This document shows, piece after piece, positions 24,443 to 32,879 of a DNA stretch of 44,522 nt. Numbering within the stretch: position 1 is the stretch's first letter; each line of letters begins with the position of its first letter. The stretch is taken from NCBI GenBank assembly GCA_902796595.1, contig CADBPM010000006.1, positions 1 to 44,522 of the forward strand. Direction: 5' to 3'. Below the pieces are notes generated by a model. It had not been told where the DNA came from. It did not search any database and was given only the letters and a program-made list of their open reading frames with translations. Origin of the DNA: an uncultured Lachnospiraceae bacterium (lineage in GTDB: Bacteria; Bacillota; Clostridia; Lachnospirales; Lachnospiraceae). A program made the translations under genes and the position numbers.

Positions 24443-27133
24443 ATGAGACATCTGGCATTTGGAATATTGGCTCATGTTGATGCCGGCAAAACGACACTTT
24501 CAGAAAGCCTTTTGCTTGCATCAGGAAAGATAAAAAAAGCCGGAAGAGTCGATAAGGGAGATACTCTTCTTGATGACAATGAAATAGAAAGAGAACGCGG
24601 GATAACCGTATTTTCAAAGCAGGCAAGACTTGAAAAAGATGGCCTTTCACTTACCTTACTCGATACTCCGGGACATGTTGATTTTTCGGCGGAAATGGAA
24701 AGGGTGCTTTCTGTGCTCGATGCCGCTGTGCTTGTGGTAAGCGCTTCGGCAGGCATACAGTCGCATACCTCTACACTTTGGCGGCTTCTTGACAGGTACA
24801 ATGTTCCAGTATTTATTTTTGTAAATAAAATGGATCAGCAGGGAGCAGACAGGGAAGAAGTATATAAAAAGCTTAGAGAGTCCTTTTCAGGAAGGATAGT
24901 TGACTTTTCAAGGGAACGTCAGGGGAGCGAGGCTTTTTATGAAGATGTTGCCCTGTCTGATGAAACTTTGCTTGACCGTTTTCTTGAAACAGGAAAAATA
25001 GAGGATAAGATTATCACTGCTCTTATTTCAAAGAGAAAGCTTTTCCCTTGCTTTTTTGGCTCTGCCCTGAAGCTTACGGGAACAGAGGAGTTCTTTTCTG
25101 ACTTTGTGAAATATGCCCCTGTACCTGAATATGGTGATGCGTTTGGCGCAAGGGTATTCAAGGTGAGCCACGATATAAAAGGTGAGAGGCTTACCTTTAT
25201 AAAAGTCACTGGCGGGAGCGTCCGTGTAAAAGATGTCGTAGACGGTGAAAAGATAAATCAGATAAGGCTTTATTCGGGCAGCAAATACGAAACAAGTGAT
25301 ATTGCAGAGGCAGGCGAGGTCTGTGCAGTTACAGGACTTGGCAGTCCTTGCGCAGGGGATGGTCTGGGTGAGCTTTCCGGAAAGGAAACTCTTCCTTTTC
25401 TCATGCCTGTAATGCAGTACAGGCTTCTTTTGCCAGAAGGCGAAAGTCCGCAGGCATTTATGCCAAAGCTTATGGAACTTGCAGAGGAAATTCCGGAGCT
25501 TCAGGTTGCCTATTCGTTAGAGAAAAAGGAAATAAACGTTTCTCTTATGGGAGAAGTCCAGCTGCAGGTCCTTACAAGGCTTATAAATGACAGGTACGGT
25601 ATAAAGGTTTCTTTTGGCAATGGAGCTGTTTTATATAAAGAAAGTATAGATACAGTTACAGAGGGAGTCGGGCATTTTGAGCCGTTAAGGCACTATGCCG
25701 AGGTTCACCTTGTTCTTTCGCCGGGAGAGCGTGGGAGCGGCATTACGCTTGACTCTGTTGCGGATTCGGACAGGCTTTCCGCCAACTGGCAGAACCTTAT
25801 CCTTTCTTCGATACAGTCAGCAGACCTTCGCGGTGTGCTTACAGGCTCACCTCTTACGGATATACATATCACGCTTGCTTCCGGCAAGGATAATATAAAG
25901 CACACAGTAGGCGGAGATTTCAGAGAGGCAGCCCTAAGAGCCGTAAGAAACGGGCTTATGAGAGCGGGTTCCGTTTTGCTTGAACCAGTGTACGAGTTCA
26001 AGTTATCTATTCCATCAGAATGTACAGGACGTGCCATGACAGATATTGAAAGAATGCATGGCAGTGTTCTTGCGCCTGAACTTGAAAATGATATGACAGT
26101 GCTGAAGGGTAAGGCGCCTGTATCAGAATTTTCAGACTACGCACTTACAGTAAGGGCTTATACCAAGGGCGAAGGAAGGGTTGAAATATCCTTGGCGGGC
26201 TATGAGCCTTGCCATAATTCGGAAGAGATAGTGGAGAGTATGAATTACTATCCTGAGGCAGACCTTGTCCATACACCGGATTCGGTTTTCTGTGCCCATG
26301 GAGCAGGCTTTGTGGTTCCATGGTATGAAGTGCCTTCCCACATGCATCTGCCAAGCGTGCTTTACGGACACGATGCCTTTGTAAAGCCGGAAGGGGAGTA
26401 CTCTGTATTTGACAGGCTTGCAGGCGGTATCATTGAAGAAGAAGCAGAGGAAGAGGAAGAAGTTACATTTATGCGTCATGCCATTAAAGAAGACAGGCAG
26501 ACAGGCGGAAATGGCGAAGAGCTCTTTTTAGGAACAGATGAGATAGATGGCATACTTGCGAGTGCAACGGGGGCAAACAGAAGAAAAGAATCCTCAGATA
26601 GAAGAAGTCACTGGAACAGGTATCAGAGAAGCGTGCGCGAAAATATTTCAATTGGAAGCACCGAGGACTTGCCAGTTAAAGAAAGCAAGAAGAAAAGGGA
26701 GTTTACAAAGGAGGATTTTCTTCTTGTAGACGGATATAATATTATCTTTGCATGGCCGGAGTTAAGAGATCTTGCAGCTGTAAATATCGACAGTGCAAGG
26801 GATGGCCTGATGGAGGTTCTTGCAAACTATCAGGGCTACAAAGGCGTGCACCTTATCATCGTCTTTGATGCATACAAGGTTCATGGCGGTATAGGAAGCA
26901 TACAGAAATACCATGGCATGGATGTTGTATATACAAAGGAGGCGGAAACAGCAGACCAGTACATTGCAAAGACCAGCCAGAAGCTTACTGACAAGGGAAA
27001 TGTGACTGTGGCAACGTCGGATAATCTTGTTCAGCTTATTATTTTCGGGTCAGGGGCTGTAAGGATGTCCGCCAATGACCTTAAAGCCGAAGTTGAGTCT
27101 GTAAATGTGAGGATCAGTGAGAAATTGCCATGA
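24443..27133 (+). CDS. Tet(M)/EF-G-like GTPase fused to a Rae1/YacP-like NYN domain
   Basis: An 896-aa fusion. Residues ~1-655 follow the Tet(M)/EF-G plan, with every GTPase motif intact: AHVDAGKTT (G1), ERGITV (G2), DTPGHVDF (G3), NKMDQQ (G4) and GSALK (G5), then EF-G-like domains II-V (LMGEVQLQVLTRLIND; GRAMTDIERMHG). Residues ~660-755 are an acidic-then-basic linker (EEEAEEEEE near 666). Residues ~756-896 match the NYN/PIN-like YacP (Rae1) domain: LLVDGYNII with Asp763, VIVFDAYKVHG-like VFDAYKVHG, VVYTKEAETADQYI, VATSDN and FGSGAVRMSANDL. The start follows AAGGAAGGGGAG. It probably acts on the ribosome; tetracycline protection is not implied. It overlaps the next gene by 4 nt. Confidence 0.93.
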   Translation: MRHLAFGILAHVDAGKTTLSESLLLASGKIKKAGRVDKGDTLLDDNEIERERGITVFSKQARLEKDGLSLTLLDTPGHVDFSAEMERVLSVLDAAVLVVSASAGIQSHTSTLWRLLDRYNVPVFIFVNKMDQQGADREEVYKKLRESFSGRIVDFSRERQGSEAFYEDVALSDETLLDRFLETGKIEDKIITALISKRKLFPCFFGSALKLTGTEEFFSDFVKYAPVPEYGDAFGARVFKVSHDIKGERLTFIKVTGGSVRVKDVVDGEKINQIRLYSGSKYETSDIAEAGEVCAVTGLGSPCAGDGLGELSGKETLPFLMPVMQYRLLLPEGESPQAFMPKLMELAEEIPELQVAYSLEKKEINVSLMGEVQLQVLTRLINDRYGIKVSFGNGAVLYKESIDTVTEGVGHFEPLRHYAEVHLVLSPGERGSGITLDSVADSDRLSANWQNLILSSIQSADLRGVLTGSPLTDIHITLASGKDNIKHTVGGDFREAALRAVRNGLMRAGSVLLEPVYEFKLSIPSECTGRAMTDIERMHGSVLAPELENDMTVLKGKAPVSEFSDYALTVRAYTKGEGRVEISLAGYEPCHNSEEIVESMNYYPEADLVHTPDSVFCAHGAGFVVPWYEVPSHMHLPSVLYGHDAFVKPEGEYSVFDRLAGGIIEEEAEEEEEVTFMRHAIKEDRQTGGNGEELFLGTDEIDGILASATGANRRKESSDRRSHWNRYQRSVRENISIGSTEDLPVKESKKKREFTKEDFLLVDGYNIIFAWPELRDLAAVNIDSARDGLMEVLANYQGYKGVHLIIVFDAYKVHGGIGSIQKYHGMDVVYTKEAETADQYIAKTSQKLTDKGNVTVATSDNLVQLIIFGSGAVRMSANDLKAEVESVNVRISEKLP

Positions 27134-27933
27134 CTATAAAAAAACTAGTAAAGATATTTTTGACAACGACGTTAGTTCTTCTGATGGTGATAACAGGCCT
27201 GCTTGCTTTTTATGTGTGGAAGGCAGGTGAAACGCAGAGGAAACTTGCGGAGGCGGCGTATCAGGCGGCAGAGCAGAAGAGGGACAACAATGTTCTTGAT
27301 GCAAAGCTTGCAGACCCACAGAAGGAAAGTCAGGTGTGCACGCTTATTTATCTAGGCTCAGAGAACTCAAAGAGAGAGATTGCATCAGCTTATATCTGCT
27401 TTTATGATCGTAATGAAAAGACGCTTAAGTTTATAAGCGTTCCGGGGGAGTCCTGTTTTGAAATATCAAATGAACTCTATAAGGACCTTGCTGCGTCACA
27501 GGCAAATCTTGGGCAGATAGTCCGCCTGTCACAGGTATACAGATATTTTAAGTCTGAAAATGGTCTGCGTGCCGGCATGCTCATGCTTAATGAATATCTT
27601 GGAATAAATATCGGACACTATATGTTTATTCCGGCAGGCGGTGTAGATAAGATCTTTTATTTTAACGAGAAGGGAAAATCGGTATTTCTCTCTGACTTTC
27701 AGGCAGCGCTTATAAATGGTGACAGCCTTACTGTAAATAGTATTATTGACAAATGCTATAAGGCAGGCTATACAGACATGACCAAGGGGACTATCGAGGA
27801 TATACTTGCTGAAATGGAAGGAATGAATCCGAATTCCATTACATTTGCATCTATACCGGGCAACAGAAAGAACAGAGGCTTTATGATTGATTCCAAAAAG
27901 GCGCTTGGGACAATGTTTGGCGGTGGAGGTTGA
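27130..27933 (+). CDS. LytR-CpsA-Psr (LCP)-like membrane protein
   Basis: A 267-aa protein with one N-terminal signal-anchor helix (IFLTTTLVLLMVITGLLAFYVW) and an extracytoplasmic domain. The stretch LKFISVPGESCFEISNELYKDL followed by LSQVYRYFKSENGLRAGMLM and EYLGINIGHYMFI has the order and spacing of LCP domains, which attach wall polymers to peptidoglycan. The usual catalytic Arg/Asp residues are not all visible, so this is a divergent or inactive member. Its ATG overlaps the preceding TGA by 4 nt, and the next gene starts 1 nt after its stop. Confidence 0.75.
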   Translation: MTIKKLVKIFLTTTLVLLMVITGLLAFYVWKAGETQRKLAEAAYQAAEQKRDNNVLDAKLADPQKESQVCTLIYLGSENSKREIASAYICFYDRNEKTLKFISVPGESCFEISNELYKDLAASQANLGQIVRLSQVYRYFKSENGLRAGMLMLNEYLGINIGHYMFIPAGGVDKIFYFNEKGKSVFLSDFQAALINGDSLTVNSIIDKCYKAGYTDMTKGTIEDILAEMEGMNPNSITFASIPGNRKNRGFMIDSKKALGTMFGGGG

Positions 27934-27934
27934 A

Positions 27935-28402
27935 ATGATACGAAAGCGGATATTCGCAATTCTTTGCATGACGGCAGTGATTCTGGCGTCTTTTGGAGCT
28001 GGTGCTGTTTTTGCAGGTTCTGGAAGTCCGGGAAGCAGTGCAGATCCTATTGTTACCAAAAGCTATCTTGACTACAGGCTTGCAGATTCGGGAAAAACAG
28101 ACACATCTAAGAGCAGTGCTGCTTCCGACACAAAGGTTACTGCAAGAGCAGGCTTTGAGAAGATCACAGTGAAAAAAGGAAAGACTCTTATCCTGTCTGC
28201 GGGGAGCAGTGCTGTGATCTACAGGGGGAGCTGCACAGTTACCGGAAAAGAGGGGCTTATCCTTCTTTCAACAGGCACTTTATTTTCCGAGGGAAATTCT
28301 GTGGTGAAATACAGAGAATATCTTTCGGTTGCATCGGACTCAGGGCTTTGCATGAGCGGAGACACAACCCTGTTCGTATCAGGCGATTATAAGATTAAGT
28401 AA
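27935..28402 (+). CDS. Small secreted protein of unknown function
   Basis: 155 aa with a signal peptide (MIRKRIF, then AILCMTAVILASFGAGAVFA, likely cleaved near residue 27-28). A DPIVTKSYLDYRL motif follows, a phrase often found just after the signal peptide in exported clostridial proteins. A Ser/Thr/Lys-rich linker leads to a C-terminal region of short beta strands and glycines (KKGKTLILSAGSSAVIYRG, GLILLSTGTLF). No enzyme signature. GGTGGAGG precedes the ATG, and a longer reading frame from 27887 is not needed. The tight spacing to the LCP-like gene suggests both act at the cell surface. Confidence 0.78.
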   Translation: MIRKRIFAILCMTAVILASFGAGAVFAGSGSPGSSADPIVTKSYLDYRLADSGKTDTSKSSAASDTKVTARAGFEKITVKKGKTLILSAGSSAVIYRGSCTVTGKEGLILLSTGTLFSEGNSVVKYREYLSVASDSGLCMSGDTTLFVSGDYKIK

Positions 28403-28420
28403 AAATTGGATGGTAAATTT

Positions 28421-29338
28421 ATGCCGGATATTCAGAGACAGTTAAATGACCCTAAGTCAGGGTTCAACAGATATAAAAAATATTTCAACATAGTTTTCAT
28501 GGTAGTGGGAACTTTCCTTATGGCAGCAAGCGTAAACTGCGTTTATGACCCTATGAAAATGGGTATGGGCGGCTTTGGCGGTCTTGCGGTTATTGTAAAG
28601 AATGTTGCAAGTACATTTGGGGTGAATATCCCTACATGGCTTACCAATGCGGTTTTAAATGTACCTGTTTTTATCATTGCATGGTTTTTGATAGGTAAGG
28701 AATTTGTAATGAGAACCCTGTTCGGAGCGATCATGTTCGAATTCTGGCTCATTGCTATTCCGGGAGTAAATCTTTGCGGGGGCGACCACCTTCTTGCCAT
28801 AATCCTTGGCGGAATCATGGATGGTGCAGGTATAGGACTTGTCTTTCTTACCAACTCAACGACCGGCGGTACAGATATGCTTGCTGCCATTGTTCATAAG
28901 TTTGTGAAGCACCAGTCGGTTCCTTCGATCCTTATGGTCATAGATGGTGCTGTAGTCGTGCTCGGTGCATTTGCACTCGGCTTTAGAAATGCGATGTACT
29001 CGGCTGTTACGATCTATCTTCTCACTCAGCTTTCCGACAGCATACTTGCAGGTATAAAGTTTGCCAAGATGGTCTATATCATTTCTGACCACAACGAAGA
29101 GATTGCAGCCCAGATAATGAAGGAGATGGACAGGGGCGTTACCGGCATCAAGTCGAGGGGAATGTATACCGGAGCCGACAGAACAGTGCTTTTTTGTGTT
29201 GTGAGCAAGAAAGAGATAGTCATGATAAAGAATATCGTTGCAGGAATAGACAGCAGTGCCTTTGTTATCGTTACGGATGCCGCGGAAGTTTTTGGTGAAG
29301 GTTTTATTGAATATGACCAAGAAAGTGCAATAAAATAA
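28421..29338 (+). CDS. YitT family membrane protein (DUF161/DUF2179)
   Basis: A 305-aa protein with five to six membrane helices (IVFMVVGTFLMAASVNCVY; WLTNAVLNVPVFIIAWFLIG; LLAIILGGIMDGAGIGLVFL; SILMVIDGAVVVLGAFALG) and the conserved YitT phrases YDPMKMGMGGFGGLAVI and NSTTGGTDMLAAI. A soluble C-terminal DUF2179 domain follows (MDRGVTGIKSRGMYTGADR, VIVTDAAEVFGEGF). The transported substrate is unknown. The ATG at 28421 is preceded by a GGATGG-like site. A TTG at 28406 in the same frame is an alternative. No clear terminator was seen after it. Confidence 0.9.
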   Translation: MPDIQRQLNDPKSGFNRYKKYFNIVFMVVGTFLMAASVNCVYDPMKMGMGGFGGLAVIVKNVASTFGVNIPTWLTNAVLNVPVFIIAWFLIGKEFVMRTLFGAIMFEFWLIAIPGVNLCGGDHLLAIILGGIMDGAGIGLVFLTNSTTGGTDMLAAIVHKFVKHQSVPSILMVIDGAVVVLGAFALGFRNAMYSAVTIYLLTQLSDSILAGIKFAKMVYIISDHNEEIAAQIMKEMDRGVTGIKSRGMYTGADRTVLFCVVSKKEIVMIKNIVAGIDSSAFVIVTDAAEVFGEGFIEYDQESAIK

Positions 29339-29532
29339 GGTCTAAATTTGGACAATATGGTGAAAAATAAATTTCAATAGGCAAATGTAACAAAAAGTAT
29401 ATCGAAAATTTGTAGAAAACGGATATGGTATTTCTTGTGATTTTGAGGTATTATATACTCAGTTGACAAGGGTTAAGCCCCCTTTAAGAATCAGAAATAT
29501 TATTATAAATACACCTGTATTGGGAGGATGTT

Positions 29533-30651
29533 ATGGCAAGTCTTAAGTTAACAAATGTAACTAAGCAGTATCCTAACGGCTTCGTAGCTGTTAAGAATTT
29601 CAACCTTGATGTTGCTGATAAGGAATTCATCATTTTCGTAGGTCCTTCAGGTTGTGGTAAGTCTACTACACTTCGTATGATTGCTGGTCTTGAGGAAATT
29701 TCTTCAGGTGATCTTTTAATCGGCGACAAGAGAATGAACGATGTAGAGCCTAAGGACAGAGATATCGCAATGGTATTCCAGAACTACGCTCTTTATCCAC
29801 ACATGTCAGTATTTGATAATATGGCATTTGGTCTTAAGCTCCGTAAGACTCCTAAGGAAGAAATAAATAAGCTCGTTAATGAAGCTGCACGTATCCTTGA
29901 CCTTGAGAAGCTCCTTGATCGTAAGCCAGCTGCTCTTTCAGGTGGTCAGAGACAGAGAGTTGCCATGGGACGTGCTATCGTTCGTAAGCCAAAGGTATTC
30001 CTCATGGATGAGCCTCTTTCAAACCTCGATGCAAAGCTTCGTGTTCAGATGAGAATTGAGATCAGTAAGCTTCATCAGAGACTTGGTACCACAATCATCT
30101 ACGTTACACACGATCAGACCGAGGCTATGACACTTGGTACAAGAATCGTTGTTATGAAGGATGGTATCGTTCAGCAGGTAGATACACCTCAGAACCTCTA
30201 TGAGAAGCCATATAACCAGTTTGTTGCCGGATTCATCGGTTCTCCTGAAATGAACTTTATCGATGCTATTGTTCATAAGAATGGTGATGGAGTAGATCTT
30301 GAATTTGTGGATACAGGAATCAAGGTTAAGGTTCCGGATGCCAAGGCTAAGACTCTTCTTGAGAAGGGATACGCTGAAAAGACTGTTGTATTTGGTATCC
30401 GTCCAGAGGATATTCACGATGAAGAGATATTTATAAATCAGTCCAAAGAGACTACATTTGATGCTACAATCCGTGTATACGAGCTTCTTGGTGCTGAAGT
30501 ATTCCTTTACTTCCCAGTTGGAGATGTTCAGTTCACAGCAAGAGTTAACCCTCGTACAACAGCAAGGGTTGGAGATACAGTTAAGTTCGCTCTTGATCTT
30601 TCTAAGATGCACGTATTCGATAAGGAAACAGGTCTTGCAGTAGCTAACTGA
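29533..30651 (+). CDS. msmK: Sugar ABC transporter ATP-binding protein (MsmK/UgpC type)
   Basis: A 372-aa ATPase of carbohydrate importers. It shows Walker A VGPSGCGKSTT, Q-loop VFQNYALYPHMSV, signature LSGGQRQRVAMGRA, Walker B KVFLMDEPLSNLD, switch His in VTHDQTEAM, and the C-terminal regulatory TOBE-type domain (VFGIRPEDIHDEEIF). No permease or binding protein lies beside it, as expected for the shared MsmK ATPase of Firmicutes that powers several sugar transporters. Uniform, biased codons suggest high expression. GGGAGG precedes the ATG. The 194-bp upstream gap has only weak promoter matches (TTTCTT-17-TATACT, 29431-29459) and a small dyad, AAGGG/CCCTT, at 29468-29484. Confidence 0.93.
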   Translation: MASLKLTNVTKQYPNGFVAVKNFNLDVADKEFIIFVGPSGCGKSTTLRMIAGLEEISSGDLLIGDKRMNDVEPKDRDIAMVFQNYALYPHMSVFDNMAFGLKLRKTPKEEINKLVNEAARILDLEKLLDRKPAALSGGQRQRVAMGRAIVRKPKVFLMDEPLSNLDAKLRVQMRIEISKLHQRLGTTIIYVTHDQTEAMTLGTRIVVMKDGIVQQVDTPQNLYEKPYNQFVAGFIGSPEMNFIDAIVHKNGDGVDLEFVDTGIKVKVPDAKAKTLLEKGYAEKTVVFGIRPEDIHDEEIFINQSKETTFDATIRVYELLGAEVFLYFPVGDVQFTARVNPRTTARVGDTVKFALDLSKMHVFDKETGLAVAN

Positions 30652-30662
30652 TAGAATTTATG

Positions 30663-30690
30663 GCCGGTGCCTTTTTGGTACCGGCTTTTT
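30663..30690 (+). terminator. Rho-independent terminator of msmK
   Basis: GCCGGTGCC (30663-30671), TTTTT loop, GGTACCGGC (30677-30685) with one G-U pair, then five T (30686-30690). Confidence 0.92.
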
Positions 30691-30691
30691 C

Positions 30692-30720
30692 TTGTTATTT
30701 CGCCATTTTTCTGATAAAAT
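30692..30720 (+). promoter_or_regulatory. Promoter of the PilZ-SGNH operon
   Basis: TTGTTA (30692-30697), 17-bp spacer, TAAAAT (30715-30720), directly after the msmK terminator. Start is expected near 30727, about 40 nt before the chosen ATG. Confidence 0.65.
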
Positions 30721-30766
30721 AAAAAAGTAGTTGCACCAATCAATTAAGACCATAGTGAGGTTAATG

Positions 30767-31552
30767 ATGAAAATAGATGCAATTGAGGCAGGTACAGATA
30801 TACTTGTTACTGTAAGAAGTGGAGAAAAGCATATAGAATTTTTAACAACAGCACTCGACCGCGAAGACCCTGATTATGCGGAGCTTTTGCCTGTGGTTTC
30901 AGCAAAGTACGGCAATGGGGCTACGCTTCCGGTGGAGCTTATCTGCGCGGATGATAAACGCCCGTTATCTTTTATGACACAGGGGCTTATGTATCAGATT
31001 GTTGCTGTTGTGGATGCAAAACCATATAAATGGCTGGGAGTTGTTATCCCGTGCATCAAAACAAAGAGTGGTAAGTTGATTCACGTTATCACGGCTGTTA
31101 CAGATGGAGCTGTGACCGACAGAAGAGATGAATACAGGGTCTATGTCGGCACAGATGGTATTCTTTCTCTAACAGGCAAAGATACCGGTATAAGTGCGCT
31201 TATTAAAGATGTCAGCATGATGGGGATAGGTGTTGTTGTAAGCGCGGATGCTGATATAGGCATGGACAGCATTGTCAGAGCGAAGTTTGAATTAAAGGTT
31301 AAAAATAGGACGCATAAGCTTAATGGCGGAATGATGCATTTTGATCTGCTTGGCAAGATAGTAAGATGCAAGCCGTTAGATAATGATAGGATGCTTTATG
31401 GCGTCCATCTTATGTCGCAGAACAACGCACTTACCAGATATATAAATGTCAGGCAGAGTGAGCAGATTGAGAACGAACGGTCGTACAGAGAACTTCAGAA
31501 AGCACTTTTGGGTGAAATGAAGGCATACGATGATAGAAAGAATAGAAGTTGA
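30767..31552 (+). CDS. PilZ domain c-di-GMP receptor protein
   Basis: A 261-aa cytosolic protein with an N-terminal YcgR-N/PilZN-like beta domain (about 1-112) and a C-terminal PilZ domain (about 118-235). Both ligand motifs are present: RxxxR as Arg120-Arg124 in DRRDEYR, and (D/N)xSxxG as Asp148-Ser150-Gly153 in KDVSMMGIG. It should therefore bind cyclic di-GMP. A helical tail follows. The start at 30767 lies 6 nt after GTGAGG; an adjacent ATG at 30764 is also possible. It precedes a secreted SGNH hydrolase by 14 bp. YcgR-like proteins usually brake flagella; no flagellar gene is in view. Confidence 0.9.
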   Translation: MKIDAIEAGTDILVTVRSGEKHIEFLTTALDREDPDYAELLPVVSAKYGNGATLPVELICADDKRPLSFMTQGLMYQIVAVVDAKPYKWLGVVIPCIKTKSGKLIHVITAVTDGAVTDRRDEYRVYVGTDGILSLTGKDTGISALIKDVSMMGIGVVVSADADIGMDSIVRAKFELKVKNRTHKLNGGMMHFDLLGKIVRCKPLDNDRMLYGVHLMSQNNALTRYINVRQSEQIENERSYRELQKALLGEMKAYDDRKNRS

Positions 31553-31566
31553 ACGGATTTATTGTA

Positions 31567-32820
31567 ATGAAGACATTGTTTAATAAGATTGTAATTGAAT
31601 TTCTGGTTGCCACACTTGTGATAACACTATTTCCTTCGTTTACGCTTAAGGCTTCAGCAGCCACAGCTAAAAATGAAACGATATGGCAGGGCGCTACTAT
31701 AGATATGGGCACCGGATATAAGGAAGAGGGCGATACGATTGTCAAGGCGGGCTGTATAAGCGCCTGTGTATATGTGTATGATGAAGGTACAAACTTAAGA
31801 CTGCATATCACAAATGAATTTGGAACAAAGCCCCTTAAGCTTACCCACATTTATGTTGCCAGAGTAAGGAAAGCAGATGAGGTCATAATGCCGTCTACGC
31901 TTACAGAACTTACTGTTGGAGGAAGCAAAGGTGTTACGGTTCCTGCGGGAGGCTCAGTCTGGACTGATTACGGAAAGATCAGTTTTCAATATAATAATAA
32001 GATAGAGTACTTTCTTTTTAGCAATGAGTCTTTTAACCTTAAAACAATGTGTGGTGAATTCAGGCACATAAAACGTTTCAACCAGAATGACCCTGATAAG
32101 CTTTTTAATAATTACAGACCGCAGAAAGCAGAACTATTGAATTATGGTTTCTGCGGGATTCCATTCATGGATAATATACAGACAAGGACTGCAAAGAGAA
32201 AGAGTGCTTTTCTTTTCTTTGGAGATTCCCAGACTACCATGTCTTTTCCTGAGAGGGTAGGAGACAGGCTTAAGAGCATGGATATGACCGATACAGTGCT
32301 TCTTACGGATGCCATTGCAGGCAATGCCCTTACGCATGACAGTATCTATGCAAGACATGGTTCAAAGGGGATTGACCGTTTCAAGGCATTTTTAGACAGA
32401 TACTCTGATTACGATATAAAGGGTGTATTTATCATGATCGGGTCGAATGACATCCTTTTTTCAGGGAGATATGCCATAGGAAAAGAAGTGACTACAGATC
32501 AGAGCCTTGAGAGCGCCTATCAGGAAATGATAAGGCTCTGTCACAGGTCAGGGATAAAGGTTTATATGGGCACCATAATACCTTTCAAGAACTCAATAAA
32601 CAGTTCTGACAGGGCGCTTGCCTTAAGGGAGACGATAAATACATGGATCAGGTCTAACGCCGATTTAGATGGAATAGTGGATCCGGGAGTCATGCTAAGA
32701 GATATGAATGATCGCGAGTGTTTGGCGGATGCCTTTGACAGTGGTGACCACATTCATCAGAATGATCTTGGAGATCAGGTAATAGCTGGTGCTATTCCTT
32801 TATCTTGGATAATTGAATAA
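31567..32820 (+). CDS. Secreted SGNH/GDSL hydrolase
   Basis: A 417-aa exported esterase/acetylesterase-type protein. A signal peptide (hydrophobic IVIEFLVATLVITLF) ends at ASA-A near residue 31. Residues ~35-160 form a beta-rich N-terminal domain as in two-domain SGNH enzymes. The catalytic domain shows FFGDSQT with nucleophile Ser221, block II Gly in DAIAGNAL, block III MIGSNDI, and the Asp/His pair in DSGDHIHQND. This pattern fits the GDSL lipase/rhamnogalacturonan acetylesterase group. The substrate is unknown; O-acetyl groups on polysaccharide are likely. The ATG at 31567 is used. It is co-transcribed with the PilZ gene and ends at a bidirectional terminator. Confidence 0.9.
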   Translation: MKTLFNKIVIEFLVATLVITLFPSFTLKASAATAKNETIWQGATIDMGTGYKEEGDTIVKAGCISACVYVYDEGTNLRLHITNEFGTKPLKLTHIYVARVRKADEVIMPSTLTELTVGGSKGVTVPAGGSVWTDYGKISFQYNNKIEYFLFSNESFNLKTMCGEFRHIKRFNQNDPDKLFNNYRPQKAELLNYGFCGIPFMDNIQTRTAKRKSAFLFFGDSQTTMSFPERVGDRLKSMDMTDTVLLTDAIAGNALTHDSIYARHGSKGIDRFKAFLDRYSDYDIKGVFIMIGSNDILFSGRYAIGKEVTTDQSLESAYQEMIRLCHRSGIKVYMGTIIPFKNSINSSDRALALRETINTWIRSNADLDGIVDPGVMLRDMNDRECLADAFDSGDHIHQNDLGDQVIAGAIPLSWIIE

Positions 32821-32830
32821 GCTTTAATAA

Positions 32831-32879
32831 AAAAACCGTTTCTTTGATATCTTAATGATTCAAAGAAACGGTTTTTTTT
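32831..32879. terminator. Bidirectional terminator between the SGNH gene and ntpD
   Basis: AAAAACCGTTTCTTTGA (32831-32847) pairs perfectly with TCAAAGAAACGGTTTTT (32860-32876), 12-nt loop, T-tract on the plus strand to 32879 and the equivalent on the minus strand. It serves the two convergent operons, and its edge includes the ntpD stop. Confidence 0.95.

Noticed and set aside
24443..27133. Calling the Tet(M)-like gene a tetracycline resistance gene
   Set aside because: The protein has the GTPase architecture, but it is a chromosomal operon gene fused to a nuclease domain, with no mobile context. Resistance cannot be claimed from similarity of fold.
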